Assembly (NCBI RefSeq): GCF_900496995.4
Contig: NC_044020.1
Location: forward strand, 14,092,001-14,156,000
DNA length: 64,000 nucleotides
Reading direction: 5' to 3'
Source of the DNA: Aquila chrysaetos chrysaetos
Lineage: Eukaryota > Chordata > Aves > Accipitriformes > Accipitridae
Under the pieces are notes generated by a model, which was not told the origin of the DNA, ran no database searches, and saw nothing but the letters and a program-made list of their open reading frames with translations. Of this stretch, positions 26,401-35,784 are shown piece by piece (the stretch's first letter is position 1; every line of letters starts with the position of its first letter). The translations under genes were made by a program, and so were the position numbers.

Positions 26401-29304
26401 AATGGCAAGGGTTTGGGGGGAGTGGGTAGAGAAACCTCACTCCCATACTCAGCTTAGGCTCCACTGACCCCCTTTTCACAAAGTTTATTGGTACAGTAAT
26501 AATTTCCACCATGAAAGATTAAAGTGTTACTGCCTTAAGTTGCACAGCTCTCAAGTGCCAGTTAGTGCTTTCGCTAGGGCTCTACTCCTGCTTCATTTGC
26601 TCCCACTGTACCTACTGCCAACGACCAGCAGTGTTTGTGCTGTCTCTCCTGAGCCTGCCAACTTGCTTTTTGGTTTTTTTGGTGCGTTTTTTTGGTGTGT
26701 GTGGAGATCCTTCGCCCTTCTAGGGAAGCGAGGAATTGCAGTGTGTCTGGTGTCTCTGTGGAGAGTACACCCGTGTCTGTGGAGAGTCCGGGGCCTCTTG
26801 CACTTCCCTGAGGGATAAGTGCCTCGCTGCTGGCCCAGGTGCTACGAACTCTGCGCGTATGCCTGCTCTAAGTTAGAAACCATTCACTTATAGGCCGTGG
26901 ACTCCTGGCATATTAGGGACTACGTGATAATTGGGAGTTACCAAAGCTGAAATGCATTTTCCTTCTGCTTTCTGAGCAGGGCACTGGTATCGATTCGGCT
27001 CTTTTGGCATCAGTGCGAGCAGGTGCAGCTGCTGGCCCTGCTCCACCCCTAGTCACACTTGCACACTGGGGCGTCTCAGTGGGCCAGACTGGACACTGAT
27101 CAGGGTTAAAAACAACTCTGTAAAATAAAGAATGTGTTTGTTTTTAACTTGGATCAGTTCCTGACACAGACCACTGTGTGGATCCATAAAAAGTTGTGGA
27201 ACAACTGAGGAGGTGTCTTGGAATGGGAAACTGTTGTTAGGAGACTGGAGCAGAACCAACCCCCAAATTCACAGGTGTCAGGAAGGGTTTAAAAAAGAGG
27301 GGGACAACTGCTTGCAGTGCTGTAGGAGAACTATTGCATGTGGAAGGGACCAGGGAGAAAGAGAATAAATGGATTTTAAAATTTTTTTCTTCACGTTATG
27401 GTGGGACTGTACAAGAAAGCTTGATAATTGAATGAGGAACTTGCACGGAAGGGACTTCCAGCACTGCAGTACCTGATAAAATGTTCTAATAATTTTTAGA
27501 AGCAAGAAGGTAATTGAATCTTCGTTAACGGTTTCACAGACTTCTGTTACATGGCATAGCAAACGTTGGGGTTCCTGGCTGCCCATATCTCTTGTTTTTA
27601 CGTTCTTGGTATCACACCCATCCTAGGTTCTTCTTATGCACTTAATTTTTTCCTCTTTCCCCTTGAAGCAAATCTCTTCTGTGTTACATACTTAGCAGTC
27701 CATGCATGACTAGGATCGACAATGCTGTCCTTTCTGTAAGGAGGGAATCAGTATTTTACACTTGCAGTTTCTCTAACTGGAGCCCACTGTCAAATTTTTA
27801 GGATGCCTACAGATTTTTCCTAGCTAAATAAAAACAAGTAAACCCTGTCAGCACCTTTGGATGTCTGTGCTCGGTTGTTTGTTTTAACTTAATTTGTGTA
27901 GCCAAAGTTACGATGACAGTCTTGGAAAGTGAACTCATTTAAGAACAGCTAAATTTGTTTGTAGTAAAATATTAGAATTACTGTAGATTCCAGCTTGTTG
28001 ATACAAAGTAGAAATACAGGCTTCAGATAGCACTGGAAATGTGATAAAATTAATGTAAGAGAAACACTGTTAAATGAAAACGGACAAGCACTTGCACAAA
28101 ATGGAGAAGGGAGTGGTATTCAGCTGGGCTCATGTACTTGTGTTTGCTTTCTTTTTCTTTGTTTTGTTTCAATTTGGTTTCAGACTTTGGTATCTTCTTC
28201 TCTGGTTAATAATGCCCACATGGTAAGTCTTGGTGATGTACGATGATGCAGTAGCATCAGGGAGAGGAGGAGGTCCCAGCAAAACTCTTGTAAGTGGTTC
28301 CATTCTCTGGACATGCCAGCTGGGTTCTGTAATCTCTTCTAAAATGTAGGTCAGACAACTGCTGCTTCTGCAGAGGCCCTCTCATCTTTCTTCCAGCCCC
28401 ACTAAGTTTCCAGGTGTCCTGTTCCTTCCCATACAGGGGAGGTAGTGCTGAAGCCATCACTCACGTGTTGTGTCCTCCTTTTCGTTCGTAGGGGACGGTC
28501 TTTACTTTGGAATCTGAAGAGGAAGAGTACCCTGGGCTCATTGCAGAGGACAGTAATGACATCTACATCCTGACCAGCGACAACTCGGGACAGGTGAGCC
28601 CCCCGGAGTCCCCCACGGTGACCACGTCGTGGCAGTCGGAGAGCCTGCCCGTCTCCCTGTCAGCGAGTCAGAGCTGGCACACGGAGAGCCTGCCAGTCTC
28701 CCTGGGACCCGAGTCCTGGCAGCAAGTGGCCATGGATCCTGAAGAAGTCAAAAGCCTGGACAGCAACGGAGGGGGTGAAGAAAGGAGTGAGAACAACTCT
28801 TCCAACTCAGATATTGTTCACGTGGAGAAGGAAGAGATACCGGAGGGGATTGAGGAAGCAGTGGTGTCAGCTGTCACTGCAGAGACCATGCAGGCAGCAT
28901 TTCCAGAAACCCCTGCTTCTTTACAGGAAGTAAAACCTCAAGCTGAAATTGCTGCTGTTGAAAAAGCACATCCCTCTGCACTTCTGCGGGCAAAACAGGA
29001 GGAAAAGGGAAAAGTGGCTGAAGAGCTTGTTGAACCTGAAATCCCCATATTAAGTAAACCTGTCCCAAAGCTAGCCCCATCAGAAGAAAAGGCTGCACCA
29101 GAACCTGAGAAAATACTCCTTCCAGGGGAAAAAAAAGTGGGGAAAGAGGGCCATTTGGAAGAAATAGAAGAGAAATCCTCCGCTGCAGAGGAGAAGCCTA
29201 TCTTATTGCCGGAAGGGAAATCTATATTGCTGTATGGTGGGGCTGCTGCGGTAGCTATATTAGCTGTAGCAGTCGGAGTAGCGCTGGCGCTTAGAAAAAA
29301 GTAA
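5343..29304 (+). CDS. BCL2L13: BCL2L13 (Bcl-rambo), partial: 5' coding exon(s) outside the window
   Basis: BCL2L13 is a tail-anchored outer mitochondrial membrane protein of the BCL2 family. It acts as a mitophagy receptor (binds LC3, promotes fission) and can modulate apoptosis. Five spliced exons joined here give 430 residues; the human protein is about 485. The N-terminal roughly 40 residues, including the BH4 region, must lie upstream of base 1. In order, the frame shows a charged helix ending in EIEEELKRLDEEILE, the HTSPVFSPANPESS segment, LGEKVSQELK, a BH1-like ELTRRGQEPLSALVNFG, a BH2-like IIQQGGW split by an intron exactly after the Trp, an acidic Ser/Pro-rich BHNo region with repeated ESLPVSL units, an LC3-interacting WQQV, and a C-terminal hydrophobic anchor ending in ALRKK. 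All exon phases agree (1-1, 1-2, 2-0, 0-0). The intron inside BH2 is typical of the BCL2 family. Identity is based on strong similarity to the remembered human protein. Confidence 0.97.
5454..6419 (+). other. BCL2L13: BCL2L13 intron
   Basis: A 966-nt intron with donor GTGCTC and acceptor TTTCTCTCAG. I see nothing else in it. Confidence 0.88.
6420..6576 (+). CDS. BCL2L13: BCL2L13 coding exon, HTSPVFSPANPESS and BH3-like segment
   Basis: 157 nt, entering in phase 1 (completing Ala) and leaving in phase 2 (AGC AA|GTGAGT). It encodes TTTGFDCHTSPVFSPANPES, then LGEKVSQELKDHLHKALQSL, which match the human protein closely. The LGEKVSQELK part has been discussed as the BH3-like region. The acceptor TTTTTCTCTCAG and donor GTGAGT are both strong. 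Confidence 0.96.
7575..7807 (+). mobile_element. CR1 LINE 3' end, 5'-truncated
   Basis: The sequence matches the remembered CR1 3' region: an 'attccatctgaacatcagga' start, 'actgagcactgg...ggttgcccaga', 'gttgtggagtctcc', 'ggagatattcaaaa', 'cttccaacctcaaccatt', and a terminal 'ctgtgattc' unit typical of the CR1 3' end. It runs in the same direction as BCL2L13, inside an intron. The 5' truncation is usual for CR1. No coding capacity remains. Confidence 0.9.
7897..8008 (+). mobile_element. CR1 LINE 3' end fragment (second copy, diverged)
   Basis: It has 'ctttgggcaatctgatgtagtg', 'gatgtccctgcccatg', 'gatctttaaagatcccttct' and ends in 'ctatgattctatga', the CR1 terminal octamer repeat. It lies about 90 bases after another CR1 3' end in the same orientation but belongs to a different subfamily pattern, so it is an independent insertion rather than one split element. 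Confidence 0.85.
9898..9967 (+). CDS. BCL2L13: BCL2L13 coding exon, PVTYQ...HASGWNK
   Basis: A 70-nt exon after CTTCTGCAG, entering in phase 2 and leaving in phase 0 before GTACAA. It encodes PVTYQEYRERTQETAVHASG then WNK, aligning with human PVTYQAFRECTLETTVHASGWNK. An earlier AG (after ACTTTCAG at about 9876) would not fit the phase. Confidence 0.95.
9968..15551 (+). other. BCL2L13: BCL2L13 intron
   Basis: A 5.6-kb AT-rich intron with acceptor TTCTTGTTTTTTGAAG. Apart from an imperfect 42-bp tandem duplication at 10342-10425 I recognise no element. It contains no convincing coding exon. Confidence 0.85.
10342..10425. repeat. Imperfect 42-bp tandem duplication
   Basis: Two adjacent units, 10342-10383 and 10384-10425, share 'ttttaaaaca' and 'atgcaaatctgtaaat' with scattered substitutions. 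They look like an old local duplication in the intron. No function is suggested. Confidence 0.75.
15552..15695 (+). CDS. BCL2L13: BCL2L13 coding exon, BH1 and first half of BH2
   Basis: 144 nt, phase 0 to phase 0 (48 codons), between TTTTGAAG and GTAAGA. It encodes the BH1-like ELTRRGQEPLSALVNFG, then VTYLEDYSADYIIQQGGW. The exon ends exactly after the GGW of BH2, the position where BCL2-family genes conserve an intron. It is nearly identical to the human protein. Confidence 0.97.
15834..15990 (-). mobile_element. Ancient CR1-like LINE fragment (probable)
   Basis: The stretch reads like a strongly diverged, reverse-oriented amniote CR1 3' end: 'gggaaaggatctt..cagtcatctatttcacc', 'ctgccccaaggcag', 'ctgatgttgacattaaagacc' and 'cccaggcagttccagtt' follow the remembered order of the consensus. 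It starts about 140 bases after a coding exon. Divergence is high, so the call is tentative; a RepeatMasker hit to an amniote CR1 subfamily would confirm it. Confidence 0.5.
16571..17180 (-). mobile_element. Solo LTR of an avian endogenous retrovirus
   Basis: A 610-bp element bounded on the reverse strand by TGTCCTGGTTTC and AACCATGACA, flanked by the perfect 5-bp target duplication CTGGG (16566-16570 and 17181-17185). Read on the reverse strand it has a TATATAA box (complement of 16905-16912), a TATTAAAC poly(A)-signal-like site near 16697-16703, and an A/T-rich TAA/TTG microsatellite between them. The ends and internal order match a common neoavian LTR family remembered from bird genomes. 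No internal viral genes are present, so this is a recombined solo LTR. It lies antisense within the last BCL2L13 intron. Confidence 0.92.
16721..16796. repeat. AAT/AAC trinucleotide microsatellite inside the LTR
   Basis: Interrupted (AAC/AAT)n, ending in a clean run of AAT units just before 'aggactgg'. It explains a Leu-rich reverse-strand open frame (16597-16833), which is not a gene. Confidence 0.9.
19841..19925. repeat. Polypyrimidine (C/T-rich) tract
   Basis: About 85 bases almost entirely C and T on the + strand, built from CTCCCCTCC and CTTCTCCTCC-like units. It lies mid-intron, far from splice sites, so it is not an acceptor tract. Open frames rich in Pro/Ser/Leu or Glu/Arg across it are composition artefacts. 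Confidence 0.85.
28492..29304 (+). CDS. BCL2L13: BCL2L13 last coding exon: BH2 end, BHNo region, LIR, membrane anchor
   Basis: 813 nt (270 codons plus TAA), phase 0. It starts GTVFTLESEEEEYPG, completing BH2, then DSNDIYILTSDNSGQVSPPE and the repeated ESLPVSL units that characterise the BHNo region. WQQV (28717-28728) corresponds to the human LC3-interacting WQQI. An acidic, Pro/Glu/Lys-rich spacer follows that is clearly diverged from the human one. The C-terminus is SILLYGG, an Ala/Val/Leu-rich segment of about 20 residues and a basic ALRKK tail, the outer-membrane anchor. The exon has higher GC at third positions than its intron surroundings. An internal start reading is not needed, because the exon is entered by splicing. 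Confidence 0.98.
   Translation, partial: GTVFTLESEEEEYPGLIAEDSNDIYILTSDNSGQVSPPESPTVTTSWQSESLPVSLSASQSWHTESLPVSLGPESWQQVAMDPEEVKSLDSNGGGEERSENNSSNSDIVHVEKEEIPEGIEEAVVSAVTAETMQAAFPETPASLQEVKPQAEIAAVEKAHPSALLRAKQEEKGKVAEELVEPEIPILSKPVPKLAPSEEKAAPEPEKILLPGEKKVGKEGHLEEIEEKSSAAEEKPILLPEGKSILLYGGAAAVAILAVAVGVALALRKK
28717..28728 (+). other. BCL2L13: LC3-interacting region (WQQV)
   Basis: Codons TGG CAG CAA GTG encode Trp-Gln-Gln-Val, fitting the W/F/Y-x-x-L/I/V consensus. In human BCL2L13 the equivalent WQQI mediates LC3 binding in mitophagy. Acidic residues follow (MDPEE). Confidence 0.8.
29224..29301 (+). other. BCL2L13: C-terminal transmembrane anchor of BCL2L13
   Basis: Codons for ILLYGGAAAVAILAVAVGVA followed by LALRKK form a single hydrophobic helix with a short basic tail, the classic tail-anchor for the outer mitochondrial membrane. 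It is almost identical to the human anchor. Confidence 0.93.
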
Positions 29305-29512
29305 CGGAGCTCTCTTGAGGAGGAGGAGGAGGGGGGAGAGAGAAGAGAGCACGATCCGATTTTTGTAGTTGTGTTACCTAAAGGTTGAGCTGCCTGCTGT
29401 TTAATTGGACATTTGAGTAACTTAATGGTGATGGGGTGAGGTCATTCAATAAGCCTCCAGCTATGGACAATCATGTTTTTAGTAGAATTGGGGCGGGGAC
29501 TGGTTTTTCGTG

Positions 29513-29518
29513 ATTAAA
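29513..29518 (+). terminator. Proximal poly(A) signal candidate, ATTAAA
   Basis: ATTAAA lies 209 nt after the BCL2L13 stop, followed 16 nt later by a run of 17 A (29535-29551). The A run could be genomic and cause internal priming in cDNA data, so use of this site is uncertain. Confidence 0.45.
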
Positions 29519-32500
29519 GTACAGGGGTATTTTTAAAAAAAAAAAAAAAAATTCTGCAAATTTAAGAACTTAAGTGCAGGTGCTGAAGAAAGGGGTGCTT
29601 GTACTCTAGGAACTGGAACAGAGAATCCCCAGGGGAAGGGGAGAGCCAGCTGCTGCCAACCCCTGGAGTTTTTGGCTTCCCAGACTGAGCGCTATTGCAG
29701 CTGTGCTGTCTTGTCACTCCCCATTGTGCCCCCGAGCCCTCCCTAACAAACATTAGTCAACCTGAGTCCTGTAGCGAGAGGCTGGTCTCCCTTTTGTCTC
29801 AGCTTCCTCTCAGGTACAGCACTGCTCCTCGTAACCTCACAGGTTCCTCCTAAGCCCCAGTGGGAGAGTGCTTATTCTTACCTCTTTGCTTACACCAGTT
29901 TTGGCCCCTAACATTTACTGGAGCCCCATCCTGTAAAGATGCTGCCTCTCTCTAGCTGTATTATTTCTGAGCATCCTGGTGTTCCTGGGGGAGAGGTGCA
30001 GGACGGGGCTTCGCTTCAGCTGCCCAGGAGGGTGGGAGGGACACTGCTATTTGCTGGTTTGAGAATCCATTTGCTCCGCTCCTGCCTGGCCCACTTTACT
30101 GCCACCCTTGAGGTACCAGTGGTGCAAAATCCATGCTGGACACGGTGCTGTTCCGATCAGTACTCTGATACCAGGGTATATTCAGCAAAGATACAGCAAA
30201 ACTACATGGAAGTGAGGCCAACGCCTCCTGTGCAATTCAAAGGATAAATGCTATGCTGTCCTGTATCATGCTGCAGTCTGTATCGTCTTTCCCAGGTTAA
30301 GCACAGAGTATATTCAGTCCTAACTTGGTCTTGGCTTTGACAAAATCCCAGATACATAAAGCAGTGGATTCTAGTAACTGAGCAAAACAGCATTAAACAT
30401 CTCCTCTATCTGCCTGTTCCTGACCTGACCGGGAGTGTTGTTCAGTGCGATTTCTTTTGTGACTCTGAACCTGTAATTAGCTAAATTTACAGGTTCAGAA
30501 ATGACGAGAAGGTTACTTTGGCAAAAAGTAAATCCCTCTCCCTGCTGTAACAACACTTCAAATGTGTGTGGAGAGAAACCTTTTAAGTATTGCCATATGC
30601 GTTAGTTAATGTCAGATCCAACTGCAAGTGGATCTTTCAGTGTGCATTTCAGTGTCTGTCGTTGTCCGTACTGCAGCTCTGTGGGCAAGACCTTAGGCTT
30701 TCCAGGCAAAACTACTGACGCATCTCTGAGGGTTCGTGCTGGCACTGTGGCTTAGACCAGATGGAGATAGGTGAAAGGAAACTCTGGATAATGTAAAAAT
30801 AAAAATGTGAGCGTACAGGAAGCTTACCCTTCATAAAGCACAAAGACAAGGTACTTTTATTTCTAAATAACCTTATCTATCTAGAGTATGTCTCCTAATG
30901 AGCCTGTTTCTTAAGTGATCTGAGAATGAAGTGACTTTAGCACATTCTGGTTTAGGACATTCTCGCTACATTTTCCTATCCCACCCGTATCGCGGGATGC
31001 TGGGAAGTCAGTAAGAACCTGGCAGATTCTGAGGGATTTTTTGTTTTAAGTTTTATGAGTGGATTTTCTAGAAAACTTCTTGGATTTTGAACTCTGTGTG
31101 TGAAGTTGAATATTAAGAGGAAGGATTGTCGCATATGTACTGCTGTTGTGGACTGAACTCAGGTGCTCTGGAGTTCTGAACTTTACTGTTGATCATTGAT
31201 TGCCCTTTTTCCATGTACAAAAGGTAGCAGGTTGGCCTTAACAGAAAAAGAAGCCCTTTACCATGTTGCAAAATGAAATTGACTTTTTTTTTGCCATTTC
31301 CTGGTGCCCTGCTGTTACTCTCATTGCTGTGCTGTGCGCCCAGAACAGGTCACTGGGACCTCCTCACGCCATGGACTCGCCGGTGTCTGCCTTCCCACCA
31401 CCACAGTTCCCTCTCCTGGCCCCTCGTGGGAGCTTCCGTGCGTGGAGAGGTGTCTTTATGCTCTTTTTGTCATGGATGTGCACGAATGTTTACAGTTTTG
31501 CTTCATTTCACGTGTCGCAACAGTGTTTATCAACAAGTGACACGGTCTGAGGGTACCTGGTTGTTCCTATGTGGCAAGGGCTGCTTTACTGCCCGGTAAG
31601 TCGGGGTGGGCCTGCCCCTCTCCTGCTCCTTTGCTGATGGCTTCTGTTTCCTCTCTGGGCATGTTCTCTGTGGGAGAAGGGCCGTTCGTAACCTGTTGTA
31701 TGTCCTCCTCTTACTGAAGATGATCCACCTACATTTGGCACGTCTCCCATCTGTAGCCACGCAGCAGGTTACACAGAAGTACCCACATGCACTCTGAAGC
31801 AGAGATGGATTTTGTGGACACTCTGGATAACTTGTGTACAAACTCGGGGGTGGGGCTGGTGTTATTTTAGCTCTTCTCTGTATATGGTTGTTCTAGTAGT
31901 AGTGTGGGAGACGGGTACAGGACAGACGAGAAAATAAATCCACACCAGCCCGGGAACAAGTCCCTAGTTTGTTGGCACAAGGAGCCCAGTGGGGCATTAA
32001 ATAAAAACTCTCGTCTTCTACCCACAGCAGTGAGAAGGTGGCAGCAGTAGTAAGGAAAAGAAATGATTTTGTTTTGTTAAGCATTTTCACGGTGGGGCAA
32101 AAGCCTTGATTATGTGGTATGTTGCTACATTTAATGGAGCATCAGCTGCACCCTGTGTTTTGGTTGCTTGATCTTTTCTTTATATTCTTCTCGTTTTAGG
32201 GTCTTATAGATTTGACAAGTCAGCCAGAATTTGTACCCTCTTCTCCCCCATCCCACTGACCACACATTTAGAAAATTTATTGTATGTGTCTCTTTCCTCT
32301 GGGAACACTCCATTAGCTAAAAAAGGTCAGTTATGGACTTGAATTCTACTGAATTTGGAGTCCTGTGGTCAGAGCTGGGACAGGCCCTGTGGAAGACACC
32401 GAAGGGTGGGTAACCTCAGATGACAGCATTCTTACAGACTTGAGTGCCAGGCTGCTTGCTCTATTTTAGGTGTGAATTAGAAAATGAAAGGGTTCTCCCC

Positions 32501-34138
32501 CCCCCCCATCTTCAAGTATATTAAAATAATCCTGAACTGCAGGGTCTAATTACCCTGAACTGTGTGATGCAGCCTCTCTTCAGTGGATCTGTTGCAGCTG
32601 GCAGAGGAAAGGCAGTAGCTATATACTTACAAAAGGGCATATAGAATTACTCTCACTTGTGTTGCTTATCCCCTTCCCAAAAGTGCCTCAGTATCTGTCC
32701 TCGAGTGGCCTGTACCTTAACAAAATATCTACCTTAGACCCAGTCTTTCGTCACTTTTTATCCTTGTCTGCAGCACATCCTAAAGCTGAGATGCTAAAAC
32801 AGCAGAGGACTGGATCTACAAAAAAGTGTTTAATACTTAAGGAACTGCAGTGGGTACCATGCTAAATAAGGAGCTGTCAAGTAAAAGGCTTTCAAGATAA
32901 GGTGCAACTTAAATTTCAGTTGTGCTTAACTTTAAGCTATGCTTGGTTGTTGTGGCTGGGAGCTGGGCAGGGGCTGTCTTCAGCAAGCATTCCTGGAACA
33001 ATAGGCTGGGAGCAAAGACTGAAACCCAGAAGCCCTCTGCTGCATAAAAGCCCAAACCAGACAGAGCCGTGTTCCTGCCTGTTGCAGCCGTGTGAGAGCC
33101 TGGTGGACTCCTGCCTCCTGCATCCCTTAAATTTCAGAAGATCCAGGCTGCAGGGCTGTAGTTGGCACAGCAGTGCTGAACTGCTCAGCTAGGGCAAAAT
33201 AGGAATATTACTGGGCACAGCCAGAGAGGCAGCTTGAAAACTTAAGGTTTTGGTTCTCATCGGGTTGGGTGGATGCCGAGTAGGCGTTCTCAGGGTGATA
33301 ATTTGGCTGCTGAAAAATACTGAAAATAACTTAGATTTAAAATCTGGCCCAATGAAACAAGCTAGAGCCAAGAAAGCAACACTTCTGCAGCCTTCTGTCC
33401 ATTCAGATGTGAATCAAGCAGCTGCCTGCTCCAGGTACTTGCCAGTCTGAACAGAAGCTCGCTCCTAGCACAGAGCCAGATGATGCAGTGGAAGCATGTT
33501 CTCTGTTCAGTACTGCACTTGGTTTTAGACGCCAGTTTAACGTCTGGCTGGAGGTGAAGTGCCTGTTGTTGTGGTGTTTGCAGTTGGTTCTTTATTTCCT
33601 AACCTGCCTTCTGGAGAGCAAATTACTACTGCAAGAATCCATCCTTGCTCTTTGTGAGGGCTTGATTTTTCATCCTGGCTGGGGGGCTGTGCTCAGGCAT
33701 CTGCAGCTCAAGGGCCAGGTGAAACCTATAGTGCTGAGTGCTCTTGCATAGGGCAAGTTCTCCTGATTCCTTCCTTTTCACATAGCTCTGATCACAGCTA
33801 GGCTAACACTTTGGACTGTATTTTTAAACTAATCAATGCTTTCTAATGGTCACAAATGAAAAATTTCATGAGTACTAAACAAGCAAGGTTCTGAAGTTTG
33901 GTCTTTTTTCATTTTAATGATTGTAGTAGACAATAATCTGAGGTCATAAACCTTCCCTACATTTAATTTCAGCTACAGTGGTATGGCAGTACTAGCAAAG
34001 CCCTACTAGGTAGATCTTACTATTCTGGCAAAAAAATAGAAGTGCTTCTGGCAGCATAGTCTCTCATTCACCAAACCAGAGCAAGCTTATGCTACAGAAT
34101 TTGAGAGTGTAATTACTAGATTCTTTTGCTGTGAAATT

Positions 34139-34160
34139 GGGGGGGTGGGGGGTGGGGGGG
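34139..34160 (+). repeat. G-tract with quadruplex potential
   Basis: Three runs of 7, 6 and 7 G separated by single T. The runs are long enough to supply four G-triplets. If the long BCL2L13 3' UTR is used, this would be an RNA G-quadruplex candidate. Confidence 0.8.
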
Positions 34161-35370
34161 TGAACACAGCCCCAGCTGCCATGCCTAGGTAGAGCCCAGG
34201 TCTTCAGCAGAATGTCTCATTCCAGGCATGAAACGTACTGAAGGTCGACTCATCCAAATGTGTCTACTCCAACAAACAGGAGCAGGCACATACAGTAGGA
34301 GTAGTGTCTACGCCCATAGGTTACACAACAGGAGAAATTGTTTCCCAGTGAACCATGGAGAGGTGAGGCACATTATCTCCTGTACCTAGTGAAGGCAGAA
34401 GCTGTGCATTACTTCAGTTTGGCTTGGTCTGCGTAATTTCAGCACCAGAAAGGTTACAAGAACAGTATTGCTTTTACTCCATGTATGGATCTGTGCTTCA
34501 AAGTGCAAGCTCTGTATTGCCATAAAAAAAGGGGGGAGGTTTATAAGATTTAAGCCACCACTTCTGGTAGAGCTAGCTCTCAGGCCCATACAGAGCAGGG
34601 ACTGCAGGGCTAGCTCTAGGCAATGGTACTCGGATTGTGTCTGCTGAAGTGAACTCTCCTGACTAGTGTACTTGGCCAGGGAATGAGAACTGCACCAGCT
34701 TGGAAGGGGTCAGCTGTAGTGTTACCAATACATCCAGGGGAACTACAACACATCACTCATATCCACCTCCTTAAGTTAAATAACTTTATCACTTTTTTTT
34801 CCTACTTAGAGGTGACCCTCTCTCGGTCTCTTAGGTAGGCTGACTTGCTTCCTCCAAGCTAGAGGTCTATGGTTATGCTGTAGAAGTGGGGGAGCTACAG
34901 TTAGCTTCCAGTGGAAGCTGCTTTTGATCTCCCTGCAGTATCTGCAGGGGCAGGAAGGAACATCAGTGATTGGGACAGAACAAGCTGCAGAGGATGCATC
35001 TTACTGCTATACCTTTAGGGGGGTCTGTCCCCATTTTTAACTCACATTATAAGCTTTTATTCAAGTGCAAAGCTAAAACCCACTCAGACCAAAAGAATGC
35101 CACTTGATTTAAGTAGCAAAGACTAATGGGACTGACTCTGAAGCATGCATGTTAGGGGATATCTTCTGCTAGGCTTCTGCTGGGTATAAGCAGATGGTGA
35201 TGACTTGCAGGGATTTCAGATTCTGTTCTCAAGAGGCCTGCCTGGGGGAAGAGACCCTGACTGGTCCTCAAGTCACCCATTATCCAAGGAACTGGTCATA
35301 TTGTTCCTTTTAATATGCAAGTACAGCCCTCTTGAGGAAAACTGTCTAAAGCTTCTTGTGCCATTTGGTT

Positions 35371-35376
35371 AATAAA
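35371..35376 (+). terminator. Distal poly(A) signal candidate for BCL2L13, AATAAA
   Basis: AATAAA is followed at once by 'agtgtttcc', a GT-rich element, and then T-rich sequence, a good cleavage context. A second AATAAA lies at 35510-35515. Either would end the transcript a few hundred bases before the BID 3' end that comes from the other side. Confidence 0.55.
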
Positions 35377-35597
35377 AGTGTTTCCACCTTTAAAAGAAAG
35401 TTCTTTCCAGCTTCATTGTTCTATATTCAGTTGAAGTGAAGGGGTATGTACATTTTTTCCCTCTGCTAATGGGACACTGCTGTAAGACGATGCCCCCAGG
35501 TTGCACTTTAATAAATGGTACAGTTTTCAAAAACAATGTGTAGACTACTTCTGTGCTTTTTTCCCCTCCTTGGTCTACTGCAGGCACCAAAAGACAG

Positions 35598-35623
35598 AAA
35601 AAAAAAAAAAAAAAAAAAAAAAA
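35598..35623. repeat. Poly(A) run of 26
   Basis: An uninterrupted A26 on the + strand lies between the BCL2L13 distal poly(A) signals and the BID 3' end. No retroposed cDNA was recognised before it. Confidence 0.95.
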
Positions 35624-35784
35624 GGAGGTTTTACTCATGCAAGGCACAAGGCCAGGACCAGAATGTCTCTATTGCTGCCAGCTGCATCATAAGCATGCAG
35701 TACTTGCACTGCAATGAATACTTGCACAAAAAACCGACAAGGCCAAAAAAATCCAGGCGGAAATTGAAATTCTTAAGAGCTGTA

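Larger units (their letters stand above)
15696..28491 (+). other. BCL2L13: BCL2L13 last intron (12.8 kb)
   Basis: Donor GTAAGA, acceptor CCTTTTCGTTCGTAG. It contains an ancient CR1-like fragment (15834-15990), a solo LTR in antisense orientation (16571-17180), a C/T-rich tract (19841-19925), T-rich runs near 21249-21277 and 22149-22158, and otherwise unremarkable non-coding sequence. No further exon was recognised. Confidence 0.85.
29305..35535 (+). other. BCL2L13: BCL2L13 3' UTR (length uncertain) and downstream sequence
   Basis: No second gene was recognised between the BCL2L13 stop and the BID 3' end. A GGA repeat (about 29318-29338) follows the stop. Possible poly(A) signals on the + strand are ATTAAA at 29513, AATAAA at 30798, 31933 and 32000, AATAAA at 35371 and AATAAA at 35510. 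The short form would give a 3' UTR of about 230 nt and the long form about 6.1 kb. Mammalian BCL2L13 has a multi-kilobase 3' UTR, so the long form is plausible. The stretch also has a G-rich tract at 34139-34160. Small open frames in it have no family features. Confidence 0.6.
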
